Below, in pieces: positions 1 through 7,446 of a stretch of 36,200 nt of DNA (position 1 is the first letter of the stretch; each line of letters starts with the position of its first letter). The DNA comes from UBA10646 sp003456175. GTDB taxonomy: Bacteria; Bacteroidota; Bacteroidia; Chitinophagales; Chitinophagaceae. Both the position numbers and the translations under genes were made by a program. The notes beneath the pieces are model-generated. The model did not search any database. It was not told the origin of the DNA and saw nothing but the letters and a program-made list of their open reading frames with translations. The stretch covers positions 1 through 36,200 of the forward strand of contig DALYLQ010000024.1 in NCBI GenBank assembly GCA_031976225.1, written 5' to 3'.

Positions 1-1
1 A

Positions 2-1093
2 AGGCCTTGGCGTACTGTATTCTACCTAGCTGCTAGTGCTGCTAACTGGACTCCAGCCTTAAGAGACTCGCTGCGTGCATTTGTGAATGCAGGTGCTCCG
101 ACTAATAAAAAATCTCTCGCTGTATTTGGTAATGATATTGGTTATCAAAACGATCCAATCCGTAATACATCTGCGCTGCCTGCCGATACTGTATTCTATC
201 GCCAGTATCTCCGTGGAACTTACATTGCTGATAATTGGATTACAACTATGGCTACATCGGCTGGTAAGTTCAAAAGTATTGTTACAGAATTTGGATTGAA
301 TGCTACAGATTCAACCAACGATTCTTATCCAGATTTAGTAAGTGCAACCAATAACGGTATACCAGCGTTTACGCCTATTGCCGAATCAGGTAATGCTGAT
401 TCTGTAAATGCCATTATGTTCACTGCAACAGGCGGCCGAACCTTTTACTGCACTAGCACATATGGTAACATAGTACCGTTAGCATATCCGAATGTGCCAT
501 TCATTAATATATACAACTATCTTAATGAAACTTCTATTACGCTCCCGAATGATGTTAAAGACATTCATGCTTCTTTAAACAGAGATGGCGTTTTAGTAGA
601 TTGGCGTAATACCAATGAAGCTAATGTTGCGCTTTATGAAGTTGAAAGGTCTGCCGATGGTTATAAATATGCAAGCATTGGTAATACATTGCCAAAAGGT
701 AACGGTATTAATGGCTATCAGTTCTTAGATAGAAATCCATTCGCAGGTGGTAATTACTATCGCATTAAAACCATTGGAAAAGATAGATCTGCAAAGTATA
801 GTGCAGTTGTATTTATTAAAACCAATACAAATACGAGTGATATTGCTATCTATCCTAACGTAATAAAAGATGTTACGTTTACATTACAAATGAACAATAG
901 CGCTAAGGGTAAATATTCAGTTCGCATATTCACTCAGAATGGCTTGTTGGCCGATGCTACTGATTTTGAACATGTAGGTGGTTCTGCCACACGTACCATT
1001 AACGCCTATGGTATGATGTCGAGCGGCACTTATATTGTTGAGGTGATTGGTGCCAACGGTTACAAACAATCGTTCAAACTGATTAAACTTTAA
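2..1093 (+). CDS. T9SS-sorted secreted protein, 5' partial
   Basis: The reading frame is open to the left edge, so only the C-terminal about 363 residues are present; the first ATG-like start inside the frame is not the true start. The N-terminal part (reading ...AFVNAGAP... onward, about 200 residues) was not recognised. It is followed by a beta-sandwich segment with the Bacteroidetes FN3-like pattern 'VDWRNTNEANVALYEVERS...YYRIKTIGKDR..YS', and then by a C-terminal domain of about 85 residues (IYPNVI...GTYIVEVIGANGYKQSFKLIKL) typical of type A T9SS sorting domains. By family knowledge the product is exported across the outer membrane by T9SS and attached or released at the surface. The gene ends at a strong intrinsic terminator. 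Function of the main body is unknown. Confidence 0.85.
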   Translation, partial: RPWRTVFYLAASAANWTPALRDSLRAFVNAGAPTNKKSLAVFGNDIGYQNDPIRNTSALPADTVFYRQYLRGTYIADNWITTMATSAGKFKSIVTEFGLNATDSTNDSYPDLVSATNNGIPAFTPIAESGNADSVNAIMFTATGGRTFYCTSTYGNIVPLAYPNVPFINIYNYLNETSITLPNDVKDIHASLNRDGVLVDWRNTNEANVALYEVERSADGYKYASIGNTLPKGNGINGYQFLDRNPFAGGNYYRIKTIGKDRSAKYSAVVFIKTNTNTSDIAIYPNVIKDVTFTLQMNNSAKGKYSVRIFTQNGLLADATDFEHVGGSATRTINAYGMMSSGTYIVEVIGANGYKQSFKLIKL

Positions 1094-1124
1094 TGTTTAA
1101 TCTAACATATCAATAACGTTCATA

Positions 1125-1156
1125 AAAACGCCGCTTATGTTTAAGCGGCGTTTTTT
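1125..1156 (+). terminator. Intrinsic terminator of the T9SS gene
   Basis: Perfect 12-bp arms at 1125-1136 and 1143-1154 (GC core CGCCGC/GCGGCG) around a 6-nt loop, ending in a T run. It lies about 30 nt after the stop codon at 1093. Confidence 0.9.
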
Positions 1157-1190
1157 ATTACTCTGTTTAATATGCGTTTATCCTTAGATA

Positions 1191-1244
1191 ACCTTGCGGT
1201 AAATAGCGATACTGATTGAATGATAGCAACATTTACCGTAAGGT
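1191..1244. repeat. Inverted pair of the interspersed 14-bp word
   Basis: ACCTTGCGGTAAAT at 1191-1204 faces ATTTACCGTAAGGT at 1231-1244, giving 14-bp arms with one mismatch around a 26-nt loop. The pair lies between the convergent ends of the T9SS gene and the mutase gene, so it could act as a transcription stop for the minus-strand mutase. The plus-strand gene already has its own terminator upstream. Confidence 0.8.
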
Positions 1245-1272
1245 AAGCATAGCTATTAGTATACTTTGTTGT

Positions 1273-2826
1273 TTAGCCTCTGTACTCACCAAAAACATTT
1301 CGTAGTTCGTTAGCAATTTCGCCCAAGGTACAATGAGCCTCTACCGCAGTTATAACGTGCGGCATTATGTTGGTTCCATCTACTGCTGCACTTCGAATTT
1401 TTTCTAAGCAATTCGCCGCAACAGTGGCATCTCTATTACCACGTAATATTGCAAGTCGTTCACTTTGAATTTGTCGGATGCTATCATCAATTTTAAATAC
1501 AGGCGTGTTATGTAACTCTTGTACCTGAAATTTATTAACGCCTACAATAATTTTTTCGCCGCTTTCAATATTGCGCTGATATGCATAAGCACTAGCAGCA
1601 ATTTCATCTTGCATAAAGCCTTGTTCAATAGCACTAACGCTACCGCCCATAGCATCTATCTTACCAATTAAGTCCCAAGCTTTTGCTTCGATATCGTTGG
1701 TGAGGGCTTCTACAAAGTAACTACCTGCTAATGGATCTACGGTATCTGGAGCTCCGCTTTCAAATGCTACTATTTGCTGCGTGCGTAAAGCAATACGTGC
1801 AGCTTCTTCGGTTGGTAAGCTCAATGCCTCATCGTATCCATTGGTATGTAAGCTTTGTGTGCCACCTAATACGGCGGCAAGGGTTTGAATGGTTACACGA
1901 CTAATATTGTTCAGTGGTTGCTGTGCTGTAAGTGTACTCCCACCTGTTTGGGTATGAAAACGAAGCATCATTGCTTTAGGGTCGGTGGCACCTAAACTTT
2001 TCATCATTGTAGCCCACATACGGCGAGCTGCTCTGAACTTGGCAACCTCTTCAAACAAGTTGTTATGTGCATTGAAGAAAAAGCTCAATCGCTTTCCAAA
2101 AACATTAATGTCTAAGCCTTTTGCTAACGCAGCTTATACGTAAGCTTTGCCATTACTTAAGGTAAAAGCAATTTCTTGTACCGCAGTGCTGCCTGCTTCG
2201 CGTATGTGGTAGCCACTAATTGAAATGGTATTCCACTTAGGCAGGTCGGTGCTACACCATTCAAAAATATCGGTGATGATACGCATGCTCGGCTTGGGCG
2301 GATAAATGTATGTGCCACGAGCAGCATATTCTTTTAAAATATCATTTTGTATGGTACCACTAATTTTTTTCAAATCGGCACCTTGTTGTTTGGCTAAAGC
2401 AACATATAAGCTTAGTAGAATAAAACCAGTAGCGTTAATCGTCATACTAGTACTTACGTTTTCCAACGTAATACCTTTAAACAAGCGTTGCATATCTTCA
2501 ATGCTATCAATCGCAACACCAACTTTTCCTACTTCACCATCTGCCAAATCGTGGTCGCTATCATAACCAATTTGTGTGGGAAGGTCAAACGCAACACTTA
2601 GGCCGCTCACACCCTGGTTAAGCAGGTAGTGATAACGGGCATTACTTTCTTCGGCAGTACTAAAGCCAGCGTACTGACGCATTGTCCATAGCTTGCCACG
2701 ATACATATCGGGCTGTATACCTCTTGTAAATGGAAATTCACCCGGCTGCTCCGTAGGAATTTCAGGAATATCTGAGGCGTTATACAATGTTTTGATATCA
2801 ATTCCGCTGTCAGTGTATTTTGGCAT
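1273..2826 (-). pseudogene. Methylmalonyl-CoA mutase large subunit, interrupted by an in-frame TAA
   Basis: The mutase isomerises (R)-methylmalonyl-CoA and succinyl-CoA with adenosyl-B12. The N-terminal piece (2826 to 2134, 230 aa) has PFTRGIQPDMYRGKLWTMRQYAGFSTAEES, whose YAGFSTAEES segment is the substrate-site signature of true methylmalonyl-CoA mutases. The C-terminal piece (271 aa from the first internal start at 2088) continues with RTHxQTGGxxLTAQxPxNNIxR-like sequence. Both pieces and the DNA between them are in one frame: ...GKAYV, stop TAA at 2134-2136, AALAKGLDINVFGKRLSFFFNAHN... A single codon therefore separates them. Total length about 517 codons matches Bacteroidetes large subunits that lack the B12-binding domain, which is then a separate small subunit, not present here. 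It is either a true nonsense mutation or a sequence error. Confidence 0.85.
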
Positions 2827-2892
2827 CGTCGTTAGAATTTGTGGCGTAAAGTAAACAGCAAAACGAAAGTTTTGACTGATTTTAAACAGTGC

Positions 2893-3408
2893 TTATAATA
2901 ATTTTTTAGCCTCGTAGCTTAATACTTCGCTAACCACCTCGTGTAAGGTGCCTACACGGTTGTTCATTAAATAATCCATGATATTTTTAGCTAGGTCTAA
3001 ACCTGTTGCATTGGCCGGAAGTGTACTTGCAGTTTGGTTCACAATAAGCATGTTTTGCTCTTTCAGGTTTTTTACTGCACCCCAAGCATCAGTACTCACA
3101 TAAATTTGCTGACTAATATTATATTCAAACTCTTCTCTAATACTCTGCGTCAATGCCTGTTGCAAATCTCTAGCAGAAAAATTAGCATTGTTTAGTCTTG
3201 GTATTATATTCTGAAGTGCAATCCTATCTACTAACAACGTTAAACGTTCATAGGCCGTAAGTTGAAGTTGTACTGAATAACCATCTTTAGCTTTCGACTC
3301 CGTTTGAATGATAGCTTCATTTCTACGTTTCAAAAAAGTAAGGTAAGCCACTAAACCACCAATTCCAATAGCGAAAGCCACTGCAAAAACCCATTGTGTA
3401 TCGTTCAT
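2893..3408 (-). CDS. Conserved hypothetical membrane-anchored protein
   Basis: A 171-residue protein with ATG start and one N-terminal membrane helix (about residues 7-26, WVFAVAFAIGIGGLVAYLTF) followed by KRR, which predicts a cytoplasmic soluble domain. The soluble part is helix-rich, with LQLTAYERLTLLVDRI and a C-terminal EVVSEVLSYEAKKLL. The general look matches small membrane proteins conserved in Bacteroidetes, but I cannot assign a function. It lies upstream of the mutase gene (66-nt gap) on the same strand and is divergent from the IscA-type gene. A TATTTTTG -7 box precedes it. Confidence 0.75.
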   Translation of the reverse strand: MNDTQWVFAVAFAIGIGGLVAYLTFLKRRNEAIIQTESKAKDGYSVQLQLTAYERLTLLVDRIALQNIIPRLNNANFSARDLQQALTQSIREEFEYNISQQIYVSTDAWGAVKNLKEQNMLIVNQTASTLPANATGLDLAKNIMDYLMNNRVGTLHEVVSEVLSYEAKKLL

Positions 3409-3426
3409 AGAAAATTACTTGTGCAA

Positions 3427-3434
3427 CAAAAATA
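3427..3434 (-). promoter_or_regulatory. Bacteroidetes -7 box upstream of the 2893-3408 gene
   Basis: Minus-strand TATTTTTG fits TAnnTTTG and lies 18 nt before the ATG at 3408. I see no good -33 TTTG partner at the usual spacing. Confidence 0.45.
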
Positions 3435-3517
3435 AGTCTGTTAGGCTGTGGTTGTTAAATTTCCTTTTTGGTAAAACAAGGAAGCATTGATATGTATGCC
3501 TTGCGGTAAATGTTGAT

Positions 3518-3525
3518 TATTTTTG
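3518..3525 (+). promoter_or_regulatory. Bacteroidetes -7 box upstream of the IscA-type gene
   Basis: TATTTTTG fits TAnnTTTG, 21 nt before the ATG at 3547. The only TTG upstream (3501-3503) lies inside the dispersed 14-bp word at a spacing of 14, shorter than usual, so the -33 element is doubtful. Confidence 0.45.
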
Positions 3526-3546
3526 CCACCATAAATTTAGGTTATT

Positions 3547-3900
3547 ATGCAAGCAACCACCGATATAATTACAGCACCAGTACAACTAACAGCAACCGCT
3601 GTAGAAGAAATAAAACGATTAATGAACGAGCCCAACTTCGATGCTACACAACGCCTACGTGTAGGTGTAAAGGGTGGCGGATGCAGCGGCTTAAGTTACG
3701 TATTAGGCTTCGATGCCGTTCAAGAAGGAGATGTTGCATTTGAGATAGAGGGTATCCCATGTATTATGAACAAAGCACATGAACTTTACTTGTTTGGTAT
3801 CAGCATCAATTGGGAAAATGGTTTGAATAACAGAGGTTTCACATTTAATAATCCAAATGCTAGTAGTACTTGTGGGTGCGGTAGCTCATTTGCTGTATAA
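3547..3900 (+). CDS. A-type Fe-S cluster assembly/carrier protein (HesB/IscA family)
   Basis: A 117-residue protein of the usual length for A-type carriers, which receive Fe-S clusters and pass them to apo-enzymes in the cytoplasm. The three cluster-binding cysteines are present: C46 in KGGGCSGLSY and C109 and C111 in the tail SSTCGCGSSF, 63 residues apart as expected. The N-terminal stretch ITAPVQLTATAVEEIKRLM is the usual family start. It stands alone between a divergent membrane-protein gene and a strong terminator; no isc or suf genes are visible nearby. Whether it is IscA, ErpA or SufA in role cannot be decided from sequence. Confidence 0.93.
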   Translation: MQATTDIITAPVQLTATAVEEIKRLMNEPNFDATQRLRVGVKGGGCSGLSYVLGFDAVQEGDVAFEIEGIPCIMNKAHELYLFGISINWENGLNNRGFTFNNPNASSTCGCGSSFAV

Positions 3901-3930
3901 GTTTGAGACTAATTATCAGCTATTAAAATG

Positions 3931-3958
3931 AAAAAGCCGCTTTTAAAAGCGGCTTTTT
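3931..3958 (+). terminator. Intrinsic terminator of the IscA-type gene
   Basis: A perfect 28-bp palindrome with core AAGCCGC/GCGGCTT and a T run, 30 nt after the stop codon. The A run on the other side makes it possibly bidirectional. Confidence 0.9.
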
Positions 3959-3966
3959 AGTGCCAT

Positions 3967-3996
3967 AAAAAAAATCCCACCGTAAAGCAGTGGGAT
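3967..3996 (-). terminator. Intrinsic terminator of the DUF3276 gene
   Basis: Arms ATCCCAC (3974-3980) and GTGGGAT (3990-3996) with a 9-nt loop. On the minus strand the hairpin is followed by a run of eight T (plus-strand A run 3967-3974). It lies about 35 nt after the stop at 4032. Confidence 0.85.
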
Positions 3997-4031
3997 AGCA
4001 ATTAGTATTGTTTTGGATATAAGACTTTACA

Positions 4032-4466
4032 TTACCATTTGTCAACCGCTTCGCTACTTAAATCACTGAAGCCATTGTTTGTTTGTGCAACAGCAGTTGC
4101 GTAATTGTTGTCGGTATTAATATCAATAACAGTTGCAGCAGCCGAAGTTTCTGATTGTTCTTCTTCATTTTCTGCGTATTCATGGTTGAATGCATCAAAA
4201 TCGAAATCGGGCATCAACTCTGTTTTTACGTAAGCAACTGCTTCATTCAAAGCTTTTAAAAACTTGTTGAAATCTTCTTTGTATAAAAATACTTTGTGTC
4301 TATCGTAGCCATCGCTATCGAAACGCTTGCGACTTTCTGTAATGGTGAGGTAGTAATCGTTACCACGAGTCGCTTTCACATCGAAGAAGTAAGTGCGTCT
4401 TTTTCCGGCTCTAATACGCTTGCTGTACACACTGTCCATTTTCTTGTCCTGATTCTCGTACGCCAC
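4032..4466 (-). CDS. DUF3276 (PUR-alpha-like) nucleic-acid-binding protein
   Basis: About 144 residues. The segment DSVYSKRIRAGKRRTYFF and the following DVKATRGNDYYLTITESRKRF...DRHKVFLYKEDFNKFL are the hallmark of DUF3276, a single PUR-repeat family that binds single-stranded DNA or RNA and is nearly universal in Bacteroidetes. The C-terminal about 45 residues are acidic and low in complexity. I chose the GTG at 4466 (V-A-Y-E-N-Q-D-K-K-M), because a possible TTG at 4511 overlaps the -7 promoter box and relatives as I recall them begin close to AYEN; the ATG at 4439 is the alternative. It has its own promoter and terminator, so it is likely a single-gene unit. The in vivo target is unknown. 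Confidence 0.88.
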   Translation of the reverse strand: MAYENQDKKMDSVYSKRIRAGKRRTYFFDVKATRGNDYYLTITESRKRFDSDGYDRHKVFLYKEDFNKFLKALNEAVAYVKTELMPDFDFDAFNHEYAENEEEQSETSAAATVIDINTDNNYATAVAQTNNGFSDLSSEAVDKW

Positions 4467-4508
4467 AGTTGTTGAGTTTTTTGTAAACAAATGTTGGTTT
4501 GATTGATA

Positions 4509-4537
4509 CAAATATAATGATGTAATTGAAATGTCAA
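4509..4537 (-). promoter_or_regulatory. Bacteroidetes promoter of the DUF3276 gene
   Basis: Minus-strand -33 TTTTGA (TTG at 4535-4537), 18-nt spacer, -7 box TATATTTG at 4509-4516. It fits TTG-N17/18-TAnnTTTG and argues against any translation start upstream of about 4500. Confidence 0.7.
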
Positions 4538-4566
4538 AATTTTGCTAAAATCCTTATTGTACACAA

Positions 4567-6389
4567 CTAATTAGCGTTTTGAGATTGCTTTAGAATTTGC
4601 TTTTCGTACAGTTGTGCATAGTAGCCTTGTTGCTGCATTAGCGTTTCGTGGGTACCTATTTCTGCAATAGCACCATGGTCGAGCACCATAATTTTATCGA
4701 ATTGAAAGCCGTTGAAAATACGGTGTGTAATAATCATCACGGTACTTTCTTTCAAGTGTGTGTACAAGTTGGTAATGATTGCATTTTCGGTTTTTGTGTC
4801 TACAGCACTCAAACTATCATCGAGTATTATAAGTTCTGCAGGCTTCATTAAAGCTCTGGCAATGGCTATGCGTTGCTTTTGGCCACCGCTGAGTGTTACA
4901 CCTCTTTCGCCTACCATGGTTTGGTATTGTTGCGGCAATCCTTCAATATCGTGATGCACATAGGCAAGTGTTCAATAGCTGTTTGATTGGCCTGGCCTGA
5001 TACACCAAAAGCAATATTATTAGCTACCGTATCGCTGAATAAAAAGCCGTCTTGTGGTACATAGCTAATACACTTACGTAAATGATGGAGCGGTATAGTA
5101 TCAAGTGCGTGGCCGCCCCAAGTAATACTGCCATTTTCTGGCTGAAAGCAGCGTAGTAAAAGTTGTGCAAGGGTAGTTTTGCCGCTTCCTGTTTTGCCAA
5201 GTAACATCCATTTTTCGCCGGGTTCAATGGCGATACTTACATTTTTCAAAGCAGTAATGCCTGTGTGTGGATAGGTGAATGTTACCCGATCGAACAGAAT
5301 TTTACCGTAAGGTATATGTGTTGATAATGCTTTGCTATCGTTGATTTCAGGCTTGGTTTGTAAAAACTCGTTGATGCGTTTTTGCGATGCTGCTGCTCGT
5401 TGAATCATACTGGCAGTCCACCCAATAGCACTTACCGGAAAGGTGAGCATGTTGATATAAATTACAAACTCTACGATCAATCCAACATTGTTAATAGGGT
5501 CTACAATAGCCATTTTGCTACCAACGTATATGGTAAGCAGCGTGCTTAAGCCTATCAATAACGTCATACTTGGGAAGTAGATGGCTTCAGTTTTAGCAAG
5601 TGCTACTGCATTTTGACGGTATGCTTCGCTGTTTTTAGTAAAAAAACCGAGCATGGCCTTCTCTTGCACAAACGATTTGATAACTCTTATGCCTGAATAG
5701 CTCTCTTGTGCATTGGTGGTTAAATCACTTAATAAACTTTGTACTTTCTCACTACGTTTATTAATAATAGTGTTAACCGTGTAAATGGTAATGGCTAAAA
5801 TAGGCAAGGGGGTAAGTACCAAAAGGGTAAGCTCTTGGTTTTTGGTAGTCATTTTAACCAAACAGAAACCAATAAGCGTTACTAGGTTTATCAAGTACAT
5901 AATGGCAGGGCCTGTGTACATTCGAACCCTACTAACATCTTCTGTAATACGGTTCATTAAATCGCCTGTGCTTTGGCTTCGGAAAAAGCTGGCATGTAGC
6001 TGTTGGTAGTGATTAAATATTTCGTTCTTCTGATCAAACTCAATGTGGCGGCTCATTACAATAATGGTTTGCCGCATAAAAAACATGAGCACACCTCTGA
6101 TAATCGCAACAGTAAGAATTGTAATACTACAAATGATGATTAGGCTTGCAAACGATTTGTTCTGTACCCATGCCGTGAATTGATGCATGAGCCAATCGTG
6201 ACTTACTGCATATTTATTATTGGCTGCGCTTCCGCCTGGTAAGTTTTTTTGTACCTGACTTACCACAAAGCCCGTAATTTCTGGCGCAATTACTGCGAAA
6301 TAGTTAGAAGCAACTACAAAGAAAATACCTATGAAAAAGCGGTATCTGTACTTCCAGAAATAGTGATGTAACGTAGCTAAATGCTTCAT
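4567..6389 (-). pseudogene. ABC exporter (fused membrane and ATPase domains), frameshifted
   Basis: A type IV (MsbA/multidrug-like) half-transporter of about 605 residues. The membrane domain covers about residues 1-330, with helices such as FFIGIFFVVASNYFAVIAP. The ATPase domain has Walker A GKTGSGKTT, Q-loop YVPQDGFLFSDT, signature TLSGGQKQRIAIARAL, Walker B LIILDDSLSAVD and switch ITHR. The first frame runs 6389 to 4911 and goes off track after NQTAIEH; the second frame picks up as AYVHHDIEGLPQ and runs to 4567. The break is near 4965-4980, apparently a loss of 3n+1 bases in the helical subdomain. The residue after the Walker B aspartate is Asp, not Glu, as in degenerate sites of heterodimeric exporters. 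Substrate unknown. It follows the amidase gene on the same strand. Confidence 0.82.
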
Positions 6390-6451
6390 GAGGCGCCAAA
6401 GCTACAGCGTAAGCATTTGCCGTAAGGCATTGTTGGTATAAAAGGTGAAAA

Positions 6452-7372
6452 TTATCGGCCAGCCAAAAACTCTTTGTAACGCAGTACAGCTCGCATAATG
6501 GCGTAGGTAATTTCTTGTTGGCCTTTTTCACTCATCATGTAAGTTTCTTCTTCATCGTTACAAATGAAGCCTGTTTCTACTAGAATACTTGGCATAGCGG
6601 TGGCTTGTAGTACCCAAATGCCTGTATGGTTTCTTTGTTTAACACCTAAGCTTCTACGACCTTGTTTAACAAACTCTTCTTCAACCAACTCGGCAATGCG
6701 GAGGCTACGATCAAAGAATTGCTTGGTTCTTAAACTTGCTTGTATTTGTGCTATTGGGTCGTCATCTTCTTGTGTTACACCAGATTGCTCTCCAAATTCT
6801 TCGGCAGTAGCGTTGGCATACTTGCGTTTGATATCATTTTTGTTGATGGCCCAAATGTATGTTTCAGTGCCATGAACAGCGCATCCTAGAGGTTCTCTAT
6901 GATACACCGGCACTTGTCGGGTACGTTTTTTACGCTTTTTGCCTTTGCCAGTATAATATGTTTCTGTTTTATAACCTACTATGGTTGATTTGTAACGTGT
7001 TTGTGCACTGTTACAATGGATACTGATAAATAGATCGCCTTTGTTTTCGTTGGCAATACGAGCTCTTATTCTATTTGCTTCGTTATGGTCGCTAACGCCG
7101 CCCGGTAGTTCTTCGTTATCGCGTGTGAGAATAATCTTAACATCGGGGAGCACTTGCTGTAACCTGTCGCGTAGTTGCAATGCCAACTGCAATGTAACAG
7201 TAGCTTCATTGGTATTACTACCTCTAGCACCAATATCGCTGCCGCCATGGCCAGCATCAATAATGATGGTTCTAATAGTTTTTGTTTTTTGTGCGAAAGC
7301 ATTTACGTAAGTGCCTACAACCAATGTAATCATGGCCGCACATTTAAGTAAAAGGTTCTTTAATTGCTTCAT
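6452..7372 (-). CDS. N-acetylmuramoyl-L-alanine amidase (Amidase_3), exported
   Basis: Zinc amidase that cuts the bond between N-acetylmuramic acid and the stem peptide of peptidoglycan in the periplasm. With the ATG at 7372 (preferred over an in-frame GTG two codons earlier) the protein has 306 residues. A signal peptide covers residues 1-28 (ending TYVNAFAQ). Amidase_3 motifs are IIIDAGHGG (H42), E56, FISIHCNS (H119) as zinc ligands and catalytic E266 in SILVETGF. A basic insertion (GKGKKRKKRTRQ) lies in the middle of the catalytic domain before HGTETYIWA. No LysM or SPOR domain is seen. It is divergent from lptD with only 74 nt between them, so two envelope genes share one regulatory region. 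The ABC exporter follows 62 nt downstream. Confidence 0.92.
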   Translation of the reverse strand: MKQLKNLLLKCAAMITLVVGTYVNAFAQKTKTIRTIIIDAGHGGSDIGARGSNTNEATVTLQLALQLRDRLQQVLPDVKIILTRDNEELPGGVSDHNEANRIRARIANENKGDLFISIHCNSAQTRYKSTIVGYKTETYYTGKGKKRKKRTRQVPVYHREPLGCAVHGTETYIWAINKNDIKRKYANATAEEFGEQSGVTQEDDDPIAQIQASLRTKQFFDRSLRIAELVEEEFVKQGRRSLGVKQRNHTGIWVLQATAMPSILVETGFICNDEEETYMMSEKGQQEITYAIMRAVLRYKEFLAGR

Positions 7373-7421
7373 ATTCACTTTTCGTTATCACTGTCTACTC
7401 GTAGAGGTTGTTTCAAAACCC

Positions 7422-7429
7422 TATTTTTG
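7422..7429 (+). promoter_or_regulatory. -7 box of the LptD gene
   Basis: TATTTTTG fits TAnnTTTG and lies 17 nt before the ATG at 7447. It supports that ATG over an in-frame TTG at 7408, which would be upstream of the box. Confidence 0.5.
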
Positions 7430-7446
7430 CCAGCATTACAAACAGA

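Noticed and set aside
4376..4564. Small minus-strand open frame overlapping the DUF3276 start
   Set aside because: It overlaps the promoter and the gene in another frame and has no features of its own.
7408..7446. TTG start extending LptD by 13 residues
   Set aside because: It would place the start upstream of the -7 promoter box, and the ATG at 7447 gives a normal signal peptide.
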